This document shows, piece by piece, positions 34,060 through 44,414 of a DNA stretch of 64,000 nt. Origin of the DNA: Streptomyces sp. F001 (lineage in GTDB: Bacteria > Actinomycetota > Actinomycetes > Streptomycetales > Streptomycetaceae); NCBI RefSeq assembly GCF_004187715.1, contig NZ_QZWF01000012.1, forward strand, positions 130,926 through 194,925, in the 5' to 3' direction. The position numbers were made by a program, and so were the translations under genes. The stretch's first letter is position 1; each line of letters begins with the position of its first letter. Under the pieces are notes generated by a model. It saw only the letters and a program-made list of their open reading frames with translations, was not told the origin of the DNA and searched no databases.

Positions 34060-35295
34060 ATGTCCGACGACAGGCAGCCGCCGGCAGCGCCGGAGGCCAG
34101 CGCCGCGCCCGCGTCGGCGGGCCGGGACGACGGCGTATCCGGTGCGGCGGCGAGCGGTCGGGCCCCGAGCGGTGCAGTGCCCGGCAGTGCGGCTGCCAGT
34201 GGCGCGGCGTCCGGCGGTGGGGCCCCGAGCGGTGGGGCGGCGAGCGGTGGGGCGGCGAGCGGTGCGGCGCCCGGCGGTGCAGTGCCCAGTGATGCGGTAC
34301 CCCGCGACCCGTGGGCGCCGCCGCAGCGGTCGGCGTATGACGGGACGCCCGAGGTCGTGTTGGACAGCGGCGCGATTCCGGAGGTCCAGCAGGACCGCGA
34401 CACGGCGTTCGGCATATCGCAGGTCGGCGAGACGGTGCCCCTCGTGCCGCCGGACGGGGAGGCCTCGCCATCGCCCCGGACCCCGTACGATGCGGACGCG
34501 GCCCGGCAGGGCACGCCGCCGCAGGTCCCCCTCGACAAGCACCCCGCCGCAGCTCCCAGCCCTGAGCCGAACCCCTGGGCACCGCCGGCGAACGACGTCA
34601 TGGGCGGCCCCGGCGACACGATCGTGTCGAGCGGACCCGTCAACCCGGCCGGCCCCTCCGTCCACGACCAGCAGACGATCACGTCCCTGCCCGCCGCGGA
34701 CAGCCCCCCGGCAGCCCAGGCCCCGCAGGGATGGGCAGCACCGACCGCCCCGTCGACGGGCGCACCCCAGCAGGCGTGGGCCGCCCCGACCGTGCCGCCC
34801 AGCTCAGGCGGCCCGTACGATGCGTTCCCGCCGTCGGCCCCCACCGCCGGCAACCCGTTCGCCGCGCCCACCGCAGGTGTCCTGCACCCCCAGGACGGCG
34901 CCGTCCCGCCTCCGCCCATAGCCCCCGACGGCCCCGGCCAGGTCCCGTACGGCTATCCCGGCGGTCACGGCTACCCGGGCGGGCCCGGCTACGGCAGCCC
35001 GCACACGCACGGCGCCCAGGGTTACTACGGCTGGCCCGGTGCACAGGCGATGCCCAGCAACGGGCTCGGCACGGCCGGGCTCGTGGTCGGCATCGTGGCC
35101 GCCGCCGGCTTCTGTCTGTGGCCGGTGGCGATCATCCTGGGCATCCTGGGCGTGATCTTCGGCGCGGTCGGCCGCAGCAGGGCGAACCGCGGCGAGGCCA
35201 CCAACCCCGGCCAGGCCCTCGCCGGGATCATCTGCGGCATCGTGGGCATCCTCCTCGGCGCCGGCTTCGGCATCCTGGTGCTCATGAACCCGTAG
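34060..35295 (+). CDS. Low-complexity DUF4190 membrane protein
   Basis: 411 aa from the ATG at 34060 (GAGGGG site). Residues 1-70 carry tandem Gly/Ala/Ser/Pro repeats (GAAPSGGAASGG-type). Residues 70-320 are Pro/Ala/Asp-rich and hydrophilic. A tyrosine/glycine-rich stretch (YPGGHGYPGGPGYG) leads into a C-terminal DUF4190 domain with two membrane helices (GLVVGIVAAAGFCLWPVAIILGILGVIFG and AGIICGIVGILLGAGFGILVL). The long tail is predicted cytoplasmic or exported, depending on topology. Function unknown. Confidence 0.85.
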   Translation: MSDDRQPPAAPEASAAPASAGRDDGVSGAAASGRAPSGAVPGSAAASGAASGGGAPSGGAASGGAASGAAPGGAVPSDAVPRDPWAPPQRSAYDGTPEVVLDSGAIPEVQQDRDTAFGISQVGETVPLVPPDGEASPSPRTPYDADAARQGTPPQVPLDKHPAAAPSPEPNPWAPPANDVMGGPGDTIVSSGPVNPAGPSVHDQQTITSLPAADSPPAAQAPQGWAAPTAPSTGAPQQAWAAPTVPPSSGGPYDAFPPSAPTAGNPFAAPTAGVLHPQDGAVPPPPIAPDGPGQVPYGYPGGHGYPGGPGYGSPHTHGAQGYYGWPGAQAMPSNGLGTAGLVVGIVAAAGFCLWPVAIILGILGVIFGAVGRSRANRGEATNPGQALAGIICGIVGILLGAGFGILVLMNP

Positions 35296-35297
35296 GG

Positions 35298-35881
35298 CTA
35301 CGACCCGGCGTTTGGCTCAGCGCTCCGCAGCCTCTCCCGCGCCTCCATCAACGCGAACCCCAGGAGATTCGGCCCCCGCCACCGCTCCGGATCCGACGCG
35401 GCCTCGTCGTCCGCGGCGAGCCCGATGCCCCACACCCGGTCCACGGGGCTCGCCTCCACCAGCACCCGCGCCCCGGTGTCGAACAGGTACTCCCGCAGAT
35501 CCGCATGCGCGCCGAACTTGTGGACGCTGCCCTCGACCACGATCCCGAAGCGCTCGCGCTCCCATATCGACTCGTCGAAGCCGCGCACGAGCCGCCCCGC
35601 CTTCTTCGCCTGCGCGGGATGCGCAGCCGCCAGCACCCGGCGCTCCGCCTCCGCGTCCTCGAACAGTCGCGCCTTGGCGGCCATCATCCAGTGCTCCGCC
35701 GTCGCGTACTCCACCTCGTCCACCGTGAACGGCGACGGCCACCACTGGCTCAGACAGCTCGGACCCACCCGCCCGACCGTGGCCGGTGCCCCCAGAAGTG
35801 CAGATACTTGATGTGCGCCCCCGCGCGGACCTCCCTGACCAGGGCGTCCACGGAATCGATCTTCCCCGTGATCCTCTCCAT
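35298..35881 (-). pseudogene. NADAR/YbiA-family protein, single frameshift
   Basis: Translation from the ATG at 35881 gives MERITGKIDSVDALVREV and KYLHFWGHRP, the proper start of NADAR proteins, but runs into a stop at about 35752. The rest of the family (SCLSQWWPSPFTV, YATAEHWMMAAKARLF, VEGSVHKFG, ASPVDRVWGIGLA, NLLGFALMEARERL) continues in another frame to 35298. One base lost (or two gained) around 35765-35790 accounts for this. NADAR proteins act on NAD- or ADP-ribose-linked or riboflavin intermediates. It is either a recent pseudogene or a sequence error. The longer open frame to 35972 does not give the correct N-terminus. Confidence 0.8.
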
Positions 35882-35929
35882 GCATGCGAGTCTGGCAGGC
35901 ACCACTGACAGTCCGTCCCTCCTTTTCCA

Positions 35930-35989
35930 TGTCGACTCGACACCTGGTCGACAGATTCCGTCGCGTAACCAAAAGGCAACAACGGAATC
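35930..35989. promoter_or_regulatory. Paired inverted repeats upstream of the pot operon
   Basis: TGTCGA (35930-35935) pairs with TCGACA (35948-35953), each including a GTCGAC hexamer. Next to it GATTCCGT (35954-35961) pairs with ACGGAATC (35982-35989). They sit about 100-160 bases before the aldehyde dehydrogenase start. Candidate operators for the polyamine regulator. Confidence 0.45.
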
Positions 35990-36091
35990 ACTTGTTGGAC
36001 GCCATTGGCTCTGTCAGGATCGGCACTCAAATCGAGCTGGAGCTACGCCACCCACCCCGTGAGCAGCGGGGCGACGGCGGAGGAGAGCGAC

Positions 36092-37645
36092 ATGCACAAG
36101 CCGGGCAGGACCACCCCGGAACGATTCCCCGCCCAGGACCGTTTCGCGGACGGCGCGCAGTACATCGCCGGCCGCCTGACGAAGGGCACGTCCGGTCGTA
36201 CGCACACCGTCGTCGACCCGGCCACAGGTGAGGACGTGTACACCTACGAGCTGGCCGGCCCGGACGATGTGGACGCGGCCGTCGCCGCGGCGCGCGACGC
36301 CTTCCCCGGCTGGTCCGGCGCGACCCCTGGCGAGCGTTCCGACGCGCTGCACCGCTTCGCGGCGGTACTCGCCGACCGCGCGGAGGACTTGGCCCGCGCC
36401 GAGTCCCTGCAGTGCGGCAAGCCGCTGAAGCTGACCCGCGAGTTCGACGTGCCGGGCACGATCGACAACACCGCCTTCTTCGCGGGTGCCGCCCGGCACC
36501 TCCAGGGGCAGTCCGCCGGCGAGTACTCCGGCGACCACACCTCGTACGTCCGCCGCGAGCCCATCGGTGTCGTCGGCTCCATCGCGCCCTGGAACTACCC
36601 CCTCCAGATGGCCGCCTGGAAGATCCTCCCGGCGATCGCCGCGGGCAACACGATCGTGCTGAAGCCCGCCGAGCTCACCCCGCTGACCTCCCTCCTCTTC
36701 GCCCAGGCCGCCACCGACGCCGGAATCCCCGACGGTGTCATCAACATCGTCACCGGCACCGGCAAGGAGGCCGGCGAGCACCTGGTCGGCCACCCCGACG
36801 TGGCCATGACCTCCTTCACCGGCTCCACCGCCGTCGGCAAGCGGGTCGCCGAGATCGCCACCGCCACCGTCAAACGGCTCCACCTGGAGCTGGGCGGCAA
36901 GGCACCCTTCGTGGTCTTCGACGACGCCGACCTGGAGGCGGCCGTCCACGGCGCGGTCGCGGGCGCCCTCATCAACACCGGGCAGGACTGCACGGCCGCC
37001 ACGCGCGCGTACGTGCAGAGGCCGCTCTACGAGGCGTTCGTCGAGAAAACCGCCGAACTGATGGAAACCGTCCGCCTGGGCGACCCCTTCGCCCCGGGCA
37101 CCGACCTGGGCCCCCTCGTCTCCCACGCCCAACGCGACCGCGTCGCCGGGTTCGTCGACCGGGCACGTGACTACGCGCGCGTGGTGACGGGCGGCGAGGC
37201 ACCACAGGGGAATCTCGAGAGCGGCGCGTACTACCGCCCCACCCTCGTCGCGGACGCGTCCCAGGACAGCGAGATCGTCCAGTCCGAGATCTTCGGACCG
37301 GTCCTCGTCGTCCTGCCGTTCGACGCCGACGACGAAGGTATCCGGCTCGCCAACGACACCCCGTACGGGCTGGCCGCGTCCGCCTGGAGCCGGGACGTCT
37401 ACCGCGCGGGCCGCGCCACCCGCGAGATCAAGGCGGGCTGCGTGTGGGTCAACGATCACATCCCGATCATCAGCGAGATGCCGCACGGCGGGTACAAGCA
37501 GTCCGGCTTCGGCAAGGACATGTCCGCGTACTCGTTCGAGGAGTACACCCAGATCAAGCACGTCATGTTCGACAACACTGCGGTGGCCCGCAAGGACTGG
37601 CACCGCACGATCTTCGGGGACCGACAGCCACAACAGGCCGCCTGA
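36092..37645 (+). CDS. Gamma-aminobutyraldehyde dehydrogenase (first gene of pot operon)
   Basis: 517 aa from the ATG at 36092 (GGAGGAG site). ALDH motifs are APWNYPLQMAAWK, LKPAELTPLTS, GSTAVGKRV, LELGGKAPFVVFDD and the catalytic Cys in NTGQDCTAATR. The C-terminal HGGYKQSGFGKDMSAYSFEEYTQ again marks the aminobutyraldehyde/PuuC subgroup. It is a paralogue of the enzyme at 18958-20397. It heads the operon with potD-A-B-C and the PuuB-like oxidase, so it probably oxidises gamma-(glutamylamino)butyraldehyde or aminobutyraldehyde made from imported putrescine. Confidence 0.93.
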   Translation: MHKPGRTTPERFPAQDRFADGAQYIAGRLTKGTSGRTHTVVDPATGEDVYTYELAGPDDVDAAVAAARDAFPGWSGATPGERSDALHRFAAVLADRAEDLARAESLQCGKPLKLTREFDVPGTIDNTAFFAGAARHLQGQSAGEYSGDHTSYVRREPIGVVGSIAPWNYPLQMAAWKILPAIAAGNTIVLKPAELTPLTSLLFAQAATDAGIPDGVINIVTGTGKEAGEHLVGHPDVAMTSFTGSTAVGKRVAEIATATVKRLHLELGGKAPFVVFDDADLEAAVHGAVAGALINTGQDCTAATRAYVQRPLYEAFVEKTAELMETVRLGDPFAPGTDLGPLVSHAQRDRVAGFVDRARDYARVVTGGEAPQGNLESGAYYRPTLVADASQDSEIVQSEIFGPVLVVLPFDADDEGIRLANDTPYGLAASAWSRDVYRAGRATREIKAGCVWVNDHIPIISEMPHGGYKQSGFGKDMSAYSFEEYTQIKHVMFDNTAVARKDWHRTIFGDRQPQQAA

Positions 37646-37683
37646 CCCGCGGCCGCCGACCCTCCCGAAAGGGCACCACGCGC

Positions 37684-38928
37684 ATGGAGCAGTACGAGCC
37701 CGACCGCCTGTCCGCGGCCCAAGCGGCCGCCATGCGGCGCAGCCTGCGCAGCGGCAGGGCCTCCCTCACCCGCCGTTCCCTGCTGCGCGCCTCCGCCGGT
37801 GGCGCGCTCGCGGTCGGCGGCCTCGGGGCGCTGAGCGCCTGCGGCATCCCCCCGGCGGCGAAGACGTCGGGCGTGTCGTCCGAGGACCACTCGGCGAAGG
37901 AGAAGACCGTCAACTTCTCCAACTGGACCGAGTACATGGACGTCGACGAGAGCGAGAAGCACCACCCGACGCTCGACGAGTTCAAGCGGCGCACCGGTAT
38001 CACGGTCAAGTACACCGAGGACATCAACGACAACGTCGAGTTCTTCGGCAAGATCAAGCCGCAGCTCGCGGCCGGCCAGGACACCGGCCGCGACCTGATC
38101 TGCGTGACCGACTGGCTCGCCGCGCGCCTCATCCGCTTCGGGTGGGTCCAGAAACTGGACCCGTCCAACCTGCCCACCGCGTACGCCAACCTGTCCCAGC
38201 AGTTCCGCAGCCCCGACTGGGACCCGGGACGGGCGTACTCCTACCCCTGGACCGGCATCTCCACGGTCATCGCCTACAACAAGAAGGCGCTGGACGGCGT
38301 CGAGGTGAAGTCGGTCTCCGACCTGCTCGACAACCCCAAGCTCAAGGGCCGCGTCGGCTTCCTGTCCGAGATGCGCGACAGCGTCGGCATGACGCTGCTC
38401 GACATGGGCAAGGACCCGGGCAAGTTCACCGACGACGACTTCGACGCGGCGATAGCCCGCCTCCAGAAGGCCGTCGACCAGGGCCAGATCCGCCGCTTCA
38501 CCGGTAACGACTACACCTCGGACCTCACCAAGGGCGACTTCGCGGCCTGTCTCGCCTGGGCCGGTGACGTCGTCCAGCTCAAGGCCGACAGCCCCGACGT
38601 CGACTTCCTCATCCCGGACAGCGGATACATGACGTCGACGGACAACCTGCTGGTGCCCAACAAGGCCCGGCACAAGACCAACGCCGAACGTCTCATCGAC
38701 TACTACTACGAGCCGAAGCCGGCCGCGCAGCTCGCCGCGTACATCAACTACGTGTGCCCGGTCGACGGGGTGAAGGCGGAACTCGCCAAGATCGACGAGG
38801 ACGCGGCCAACAACCCGCTGATCCTCCCCGACAAGGAGATGGCCGCCAAGTCTCGCGCCTTCCGCTCCCTCAGCTCGAAGGAAGAGACGGCCTACGAAGA
38901 GAAGTTCGCGAAGCTCACAGGGGCGTGA
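37684..38928 (+). CDS. potD: Spermidine/putrescine ABC transporter substrate-binding lipoprotein
   Basis: Captures polyamines outside the membrane. It is 414 aa. A Tat-type signal (TRRSLLRASAGGALAVGGL) ends in the lipobox LSAC. A PotD/PotF-type fold follows (VNFSNWTEYMDVDE, TGITVKYTEDINDN, YPWTGISTVIAYNKKAL, DNLLVPNKARHKTNAERLIDYYYEP). It lies 38 bases after the dehydrogenase and overlaps or abuts potA. Its polyamine specificity is from family resemblance and context. Confidence 0.93.
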   Translation: MEQYEPDRLSAAQAAAMRRSLRSGRASLTRRSLLRASAGGALAVGGLGALSACGIPPAAKTSGVSSEDHSAKEKTVNFSNWTEYMDVDESEKHHPTLDEFKRRTGITVKYTEDINDNVEFFGKIKPQLAAGQDTGRDLICVTDWLAARLIRFGWVQKLDPSNLPTAYANLSQQFRSPDWDPGRAYSYPWTGISTVIAYNKKALDGVEVKSVSDLLDNPKLKGRVGFLSEMRDSVGMTLLDMGKDPGKFTDDDFDAAIARLQKAVDQGQIRRFTGNDYTSDLTKGDFAACLAWAGDVVQLKADSPDVDFLIPDSGYMTSTDNLLVPNKARHKTNAERLIDYYYEPKPAAQLAAYINYVCPVDGVKAELAKIDEDAANNPLILPDKEMAAKSRAFRSLSSKEETAYEEKFAKLTGA

Positions 38929-38933
38929 CGACG

Positions 38934-40087
<1,154 letters not shown>

Positions 40088-40088
<1 letters not shown>

Positions 40089-41011
40089 TGGCCGCTGTCA
40101 CCGAAGCGCCACCTCTGGCGCCCGTTCCGGCGAAGAAGCCGCCACGCAAGAGGGGCCGCTGGACGCCGTACCTGCTCCTGCTGCCCGGCATCCTCTGGCT
40201 GCTGGTCTTCTTCGCGCTGCCGATGGTCTACCAGGCTTCCACGTCCGTGCAGACGGGCTCCCTGGAGGAGGGCTACGAGGTCACCTGGCACTTCGCCACC
40301 TACTGGAACGCGCTGTCCGAGTACTGGCCGCAGTTCCTGCGCTCGGTCCTCTACGCCGGCACCGCCACGGTCCTGTGCCTGCTGCTGGGCTACCCGCTGG
40401 CGTACCTGATCGCGTTCCGCGCGGGCCGCTGGCGGAACCTGATCATGATCCTGGTGATCGCGCCGTTCTTCACCAGCTTCCTGATCCGTACGCTCGCCTG
40501 GAAGACGATCCTCGCGGACGGCGGCCCGGTCGTCGGCGCCCTGAACTCCCTGCACGTCCTGGACGTCACCAGCTGGCTCGGTATCACCGCAGGCGACCGG
40601 GTACTGGCCACCCCGCTGGCGGTGGTGTGCGGTCTGACGTACAACTTCCTGCCGTTCATGATCCTGCCGCTCTACACCTCCCTGGAGCGCATCGACGGCC
40701 GGCTGCACGAGGCCGCCGGCGATCTGTACGCGCGCCCCTTCACGACCTTCCGCAAGGTCACCTTCCCGCTGTCGATGCCGGGCGTCGTCTCCGGCACCCT
40801 GCTGACGTTCATTCCGGCCACCGGTGACTACGTGAACGCCGATCTGCTCGGCTCCACCGACACCCGCATGATCGGAAACGTCATCCAGTCGCAGTTCCTG
40901 CGGATTCTGGACTATCCGACGGCGGCGGCCCTCTCCTTCATCCTGATGTTCGCGATCCTCATCATGGTCACGCTCTACATCCGCAAGTCGGGGACGGAGG
41001 ATCTGGTTTAA
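40088..41011 (+). CDS. potB: Spermidine/putrescine ABC transporter permease
   Basis: 307 aa, six membrane segments of the BPD_transp_1 family after a Pro/Lys-rich cytosolic N-terminus. The EAA loop is EAAGDLYARPFTTFRKVTFPLSMPG broken as EAAGDLYAR and KVTFPLSMPG. The conserved FTSFLIRTLAWK and TGDYVNADLLGS regions are of the PotB type. Coupled to potA (TGATG) and directly followed by potC. Confidence 0.94.
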
Positions 41012-41812
41012 ATGGCCTTCGTCAACTGGCTCAAGCGCCATCTCGTCGTCATCGCGGGACTGTTCACGCTCGGATATCTCCTGCTCCCGAACGTCGTCGT
41101 CACGGTGTTCTCCTTCAACAACCCGAAGGGCCGTTTCAACTACGAGTGGCAGGAATTCTCCACGGACGCCTGGACCGATCCGTGCGGCGTCGCCGACCTG
41201 TGCGGCTCGCTGTCGCTCAGCCTCCAGATCGCGCTCTGGGCGACGCTGGGCGCGACAATCCTGGGCGCGATGATCGCCTTCGCACTGGTGCGGTACCGCT
41301 TCCGCGCGCGCGGGGCCGTCAACTCGCTGATCTTCCTGCCCATGGCGATGCCCGAGGTCGTCATGGCGGCCTCGCTGCTCACCCTCTTCCTCAACATGGG
41401 TGTTCAGTTGGGATTCTGGACGATCCTGATCGCCCACATCATGTTCTGCCTCAGCTTCGTCGTGACGGCCGTCAAGGCACGGGTGATGTCGATGGACCCG
41501 AGGCTGGAGGAGGCCGCCCGGGATCTGTACGCAGGCCCCCTCCAGACCTTCCTCCGGATCACCCTGCCGATCGCGGCACCCGGAATCGCCGCGGGCGCAC
41601 TGCTCGCCTTCGCGCTCTCCTTCGACGATTTCATCATCACCAATTTCAACGCGGGCTCGACCGTCACCTTCCCCATGTTCGTATGGGGCTCCGCGCAGCG
41701 CGGAACGCCCGTTCAGATCAATGTCATCGGTACGGCCATGTTCCTCGTCGCCGTACTGCTCGTACTGGCCTCCATGGTCATCAGCAGCCGGCGCACCAGG
41801 CAAAAGGCGTAA
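41012..41812 (+). CDS. potC: Spermidine/putrescine ABC transporter permease
   Basis: 266 aa; the ATG immediately follows the potB stop (TAAATG). Six membrane segments; EAA motif EEAARDLYAGPLQTFLRITLP; PotC-type FALSFDDFIITNFNAGS. With PotB it forms the transmembrane channel of the polyamine importer. Confidence 0.94.
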   Translation: MAFVNWLKRHLVVIAGLFTLGYLLLPNVVVTVFSFNNPKGRFNYEWQEFSTDAWTDPCGVADLCGSLSLSLQIALWATLGATILGAMIAFALVRYRFRARGAVNSLIFLPMAMPEVVMAASLLTLFLNMGVQLGFWTILIAHIMFCLSFVVTAVKARVMSMDPRLEEAARDLYAGPLQTFLRITLPIAAPGIAAGALLAFALSFDDFIITNFNAGSTVTFPMFVWGSAQRGTPVQINVIGTAMFLVAVLLVLASMVISSRRTRQKA

Positions 41813-41833
41813 ACCCTGTAGGGAGTTGAAATC

Positions 41834-43261
41834 ATGGCCCCAAGCGCCATGAGCCCCAGAGACAACTGGACGAAGTCCCTTTCCGAAGCCCAGCCGGTCC
41901 CGTACTGGCTGGACGACCCCGGCAGGCCCCATCCCGAGCCCGCGCTCACCGGCGCCGAGACCTGCGACCTGCTGGTCGTCGGCGGTGGATACAGCGGACT
42001 GTGGACCGCTCTGGGCGCCAAGGAGCGCGACCCACAGCGGGACGTGATCCTGCTGGAAGGCCGCGAGGTGGGCTGGGCCGCCTCCGGCCGCAACGGCGGC
42101 TTCTGCGCCGCCTCCCTCACTCACGGCCTGCCCAACGGCCTCACCCGCTGGCCCGACGAGATCCACAAGCTTCAGGAGCTGGGCGCCCGCAACCTCGACG
42201 AGATCGAGGCGGCCCTCGCCCGGCACGGAATCGACTGCGACTTCGAGCGCACCGGCGAGATCGACGTGGCGACCGAGACGTACCAGGCGTGGGAACTGCG
42301 CGACTGGTACGAGGAGATGGAGCGCAGGGGCCTCGCCGAGGACGTGGAGTTCCTGGACGCCGAAGCGGTGAGGGAACAAGTCGACTCACCGACCTTCCAG
42401 GCGGGCCTGTGGGACCGCCGCGGCGTGGCCATGCTCCACCCCGCCAAGCTCGCCTGGGGCCTGAAGCGGGCCTGCCGTGACCTCGGCGTACGCATCTACG
42501 AGCACACTCCCGCCCTCACCCTGAAGTCGTACGGCGCCGGCATGGCCGTACGCACCCCCTACGGCGAGGTCCGCGCCCGCAGGGTCGCTCTCGGCACGAA
42601 CATCTTCCCCAGCCTGGTCAGACGGGTGCGGTCGTACACCGTCCCCGTCTACGACTACGCGCTGATGACCGAGCCGCTCACCGCCGGACACCTCGCGTCG
42701 ATCGGCTGGAAGAACCGGCAGGGCCTCGGCGATTCGGCGAACCAGTTCCACTACTTCCGCCTCTCCGCCGACAACCGCATCCTCTGGGGCGGCTACGACG
42801 CCATCTACCCGTACGGCGGCCGGGTGCGCGCCGAGTACGACGACCGCCCGGAGACGTACGCCAAGCTCGCCGGGCACTTCTTCACCTGCTTCCCGCAGCT
42901 GGAGGGCGTCCGCTTCACCCACGCCTGGGGCGGCGCGATCGACACCTGCTCGCGCTTCTCGGCGTTCTTCGGCACCGCGCACGGCGGGAAGGTCGCGTAC
43001 GCGGCGGGCTACACGGGCCTCGGTGTGGGCGCCACCCGCTTCGGTGCCGATGTGATGCTGGACCTGCTGGCGGGGGAGCGCACGGAGCGCACCGAGCTGG
43101 AAATGGTGCGCAGGAAGCCCCTCCCCTTCCCGCCGGAGCCCTTCGCATGGACCGGTATCGCTCTCACCAAGTGGTCGCTGGCCAGGGCGGACGCCCACGG
43201 CGGCCGGCGCAACCTGTGGCTGCGGACGATGGACCGGCTGGGCCTGGGCTTCGACAGCTGA
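41834..43261 (+). CDS. puuB: FAD-dependent oxidoreductase (gamma-glutamylputrescine oxidase-like)
   Basis: 475 aa of the DAO superfamily. The FAD-binding Rossmann motif is LLVVGGGYSGLWTAL, followed by EGREVGWAASGRNGGFC. The C-terminal FAD loop is YAAGYTGLGVGATRFGADV. It sits last in the pot operon, 21 bases after potC. In the glutamylated putrescine route PuuB oxidises gamma-glutamylputrescine to the aldehyde, which the dehydrogenase at 36092 would take. A sarcosine or other amine oxidase role is possible. Confidence 0.88.
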   Translation: MAPSAMSPRDNWTKSLSEAQPVPYWLDDPGRPHPEPALTGAETCDLLVVGGGYSGLWTALGAKERDPQRDVILLEGREVGWAASGRNGGFCAASLTHGLPNGLTRWPDEIHKLQELGARNLDEIEAALARHGIDCDFERTGEIDVATETYQAWELRDWYEEMERRGLAEDVEFLDAEAVREQVDSPTFQAGLWDRRGVAMLHPAKLAWGLKRACRDLGVRIYEHTPALTLKSYGAGMAVRTPYGEVRARRVALGTNIFPSLVRRVRSYTVPVYDYALMTEPLTAGHLASIGWKNRQGLGDSANQFHYFRLSADNRILWGGYDAIYPYGGRVRAEYDDRPETYAKLAGHFFTCFPQLEGVRFTHAWGGAIDTCSRFSAFFGTAHGGKVAYAAGYTGLGVGATRFGADVMLDLLAGERTERTELEMVRRKPLPFPPEPFAWTGIALTKWSLARADAHGGRRNLWLRTMDRLGLGFDS

Positions 43262-43274
43262 CCTGTGCTCCGGT

Positions 43275-43907
43275 TCACTCCGGCTGAGGACCGGACGTTC
43301 GACGGCTGCCTCGGCCGACGAACGTCACGAACCCGCCGATCAGCAGCGCACCGAGGCACCAACTGGCCACGACGTCCAGTGGCCAGTGGTAACCGCGCCG
43401 GACCAGCCCGTAGCCGACGCCGAGATTGACGGCGAGGCAGCAGAGTACGAGCGCACGTCTGACGTACGGGCCGTGCAGCCGGGGGAGGAGGAGCAGGGCC
43501 GCACAGCCGTACGCGACGACTGCGGTCGCGGTGTGACCGGAGGGGTAGTAGCCGGTGCCGGGCGGGACGACCGGGGTGCCCGGGCGGTCGGTCAGCTCCT
43601 TGAGCGGGACGACGAGCGCCGGGACGAGCGCCATGAGGACGGCGGCTGCGACGCCCGGCAACCACCAGCGCTCCATCCCCGCCCCCCGCGCCCGCCAGGC
43701 GGCGTACACCCCGGCGATCGCGAGAACGGGCACGGCAACCTGCACATTGCCCAGATCGGCGAGGAGTTCGGAGCACCGGTCGGGCTGGACGAGCACCCGA
43801 CTGAGCCGCTCGTCCAGCCCCACCAACGGCCCGTCGGCGACGACCTGCCAGGTGATCAGCGCGAAGAGCACGACGGGCAGGGCGAGCAGCAGAAGAACAG
43901 GGAGCAC
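43275..43907 (-). CDS. PAP2-family membrane phosphatase
   Basis: 210 aa, GTG start at 43907 (no upstream alternative). About five membrane helices. The three PAP2 motifs are present: KELTDRPGTP, YPSGHTATAV (catalytic His) and RRGYHWPLDVVASW (nucleophile His). It dephosphorylates lipid phosphates such as phosphatidate or undecaprenyl pyrophosphate. It is convergent with the pot operon. Confidence 0.92.
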   Translation of the reverse strand: MLPVLLLLALPVVLFALITWQVVADGPLVGLDERLSRVLVQPDRCSELLADLGNVQVAVPVLAIAGVYAAWRARGAGMERWWLPGVAAAVLMALVPALVVPLKELTDRPGTPVVPPGTGYYPSGHTATAVVAYGCAALLLLPRLHGPYVRRALVLCCLAVNLGVGYGLVRRGYHWPLDVVASWCLGALLIGGFVTFVGRGSRRTSGPQPE

Positions 43908-44016
43908 GGGGAACAGCTTCGCAGGGGGCCGATCGGATTCAGGAACTGCCGCCCGCCCAATAGGAGGCGCCAGCTGTCCAGACCACTGGCGTCAGCCGCT
44001 CTCCACCCCGGACACG

Positions 44017-44059
44017 CTGAAGGGCCGACGCAAAGGGGGGGTGTGCGTCGGCCCTTCAG
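44017..44059. terminator. Perfect 16-bp hairpin
   Basis: CTGAAGGGCCGACGCA (44017-44032) and its exact complement (44044-44059) flank an 11-base loop. It lies about 110 bases upstream of the PAP2 start and far from the gabT stop, so it could end a short RNA or be a second terminator. Confidence 0.65.
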
Positions 44060-44381
44060 GGGCGTACCGCTCCCAGGCGGCCGTCCGGACCGGAACGTCG
44101 CGCGCCCCGGGGGGTCTGGGGCGGGCGACTGTCCGATCGGTGAGGAGACCCGGAGCCTTCAGGCACCGGTTGTGTGCGCGAGGGCACGACCAGGTCGAAG
44201 CTGGGGACGCCCCGGCCTGATGTCACCCACAGTCCCCTGTGGGCGGGGGTGTATCTCTCATCTGGGTAGAACCTACGACAGGGGGTGCGGGTGCGACAGA
44301 CGGAATCCCGTCCCGCCATCCACCTCGCACACGTTCTTCACACGCTCTGCCGTGAGGCCTGTCTTTCGGATCGTCCCTGGA

Positions 44382-44406
44382 CCCCGGCGCCGGAATCGCG
44401 CCGGGG
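44382..44406 (-). terminator. gabT terminator
   Basis: CCCCGGCGC (44382-44390) and GCGCCGGGG (44398-44406) form a perfect 9-bp stem 8 bases past the leftward gabT stop. Confidence 0.8.
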
Positions 44407-44414
44407 CGGAGGGC

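Larger units (their letters stand above)
43908..44414. other. Long intergenic region between PAP2 and gabT
   Basis: About 500 bases with no convincing gene; small open frames lack coding bias. It holds the 16-bp hairpin at 44017-44059, a 7-bp hairpin CCCACAG/CTGTGGG at 44226-44243 and the gabT terminator at 44382-44406. The stretch 44060-44380 may contain the PAP2 promoter and leader or a small RNA; I cannot tell. Confidence 0.45.

Noticed and set aside
44056..44319. 87-codon minus-strand frame between PAP2 and gabT
   Set aside because: No coding bias or motif and overlaps hairpins.
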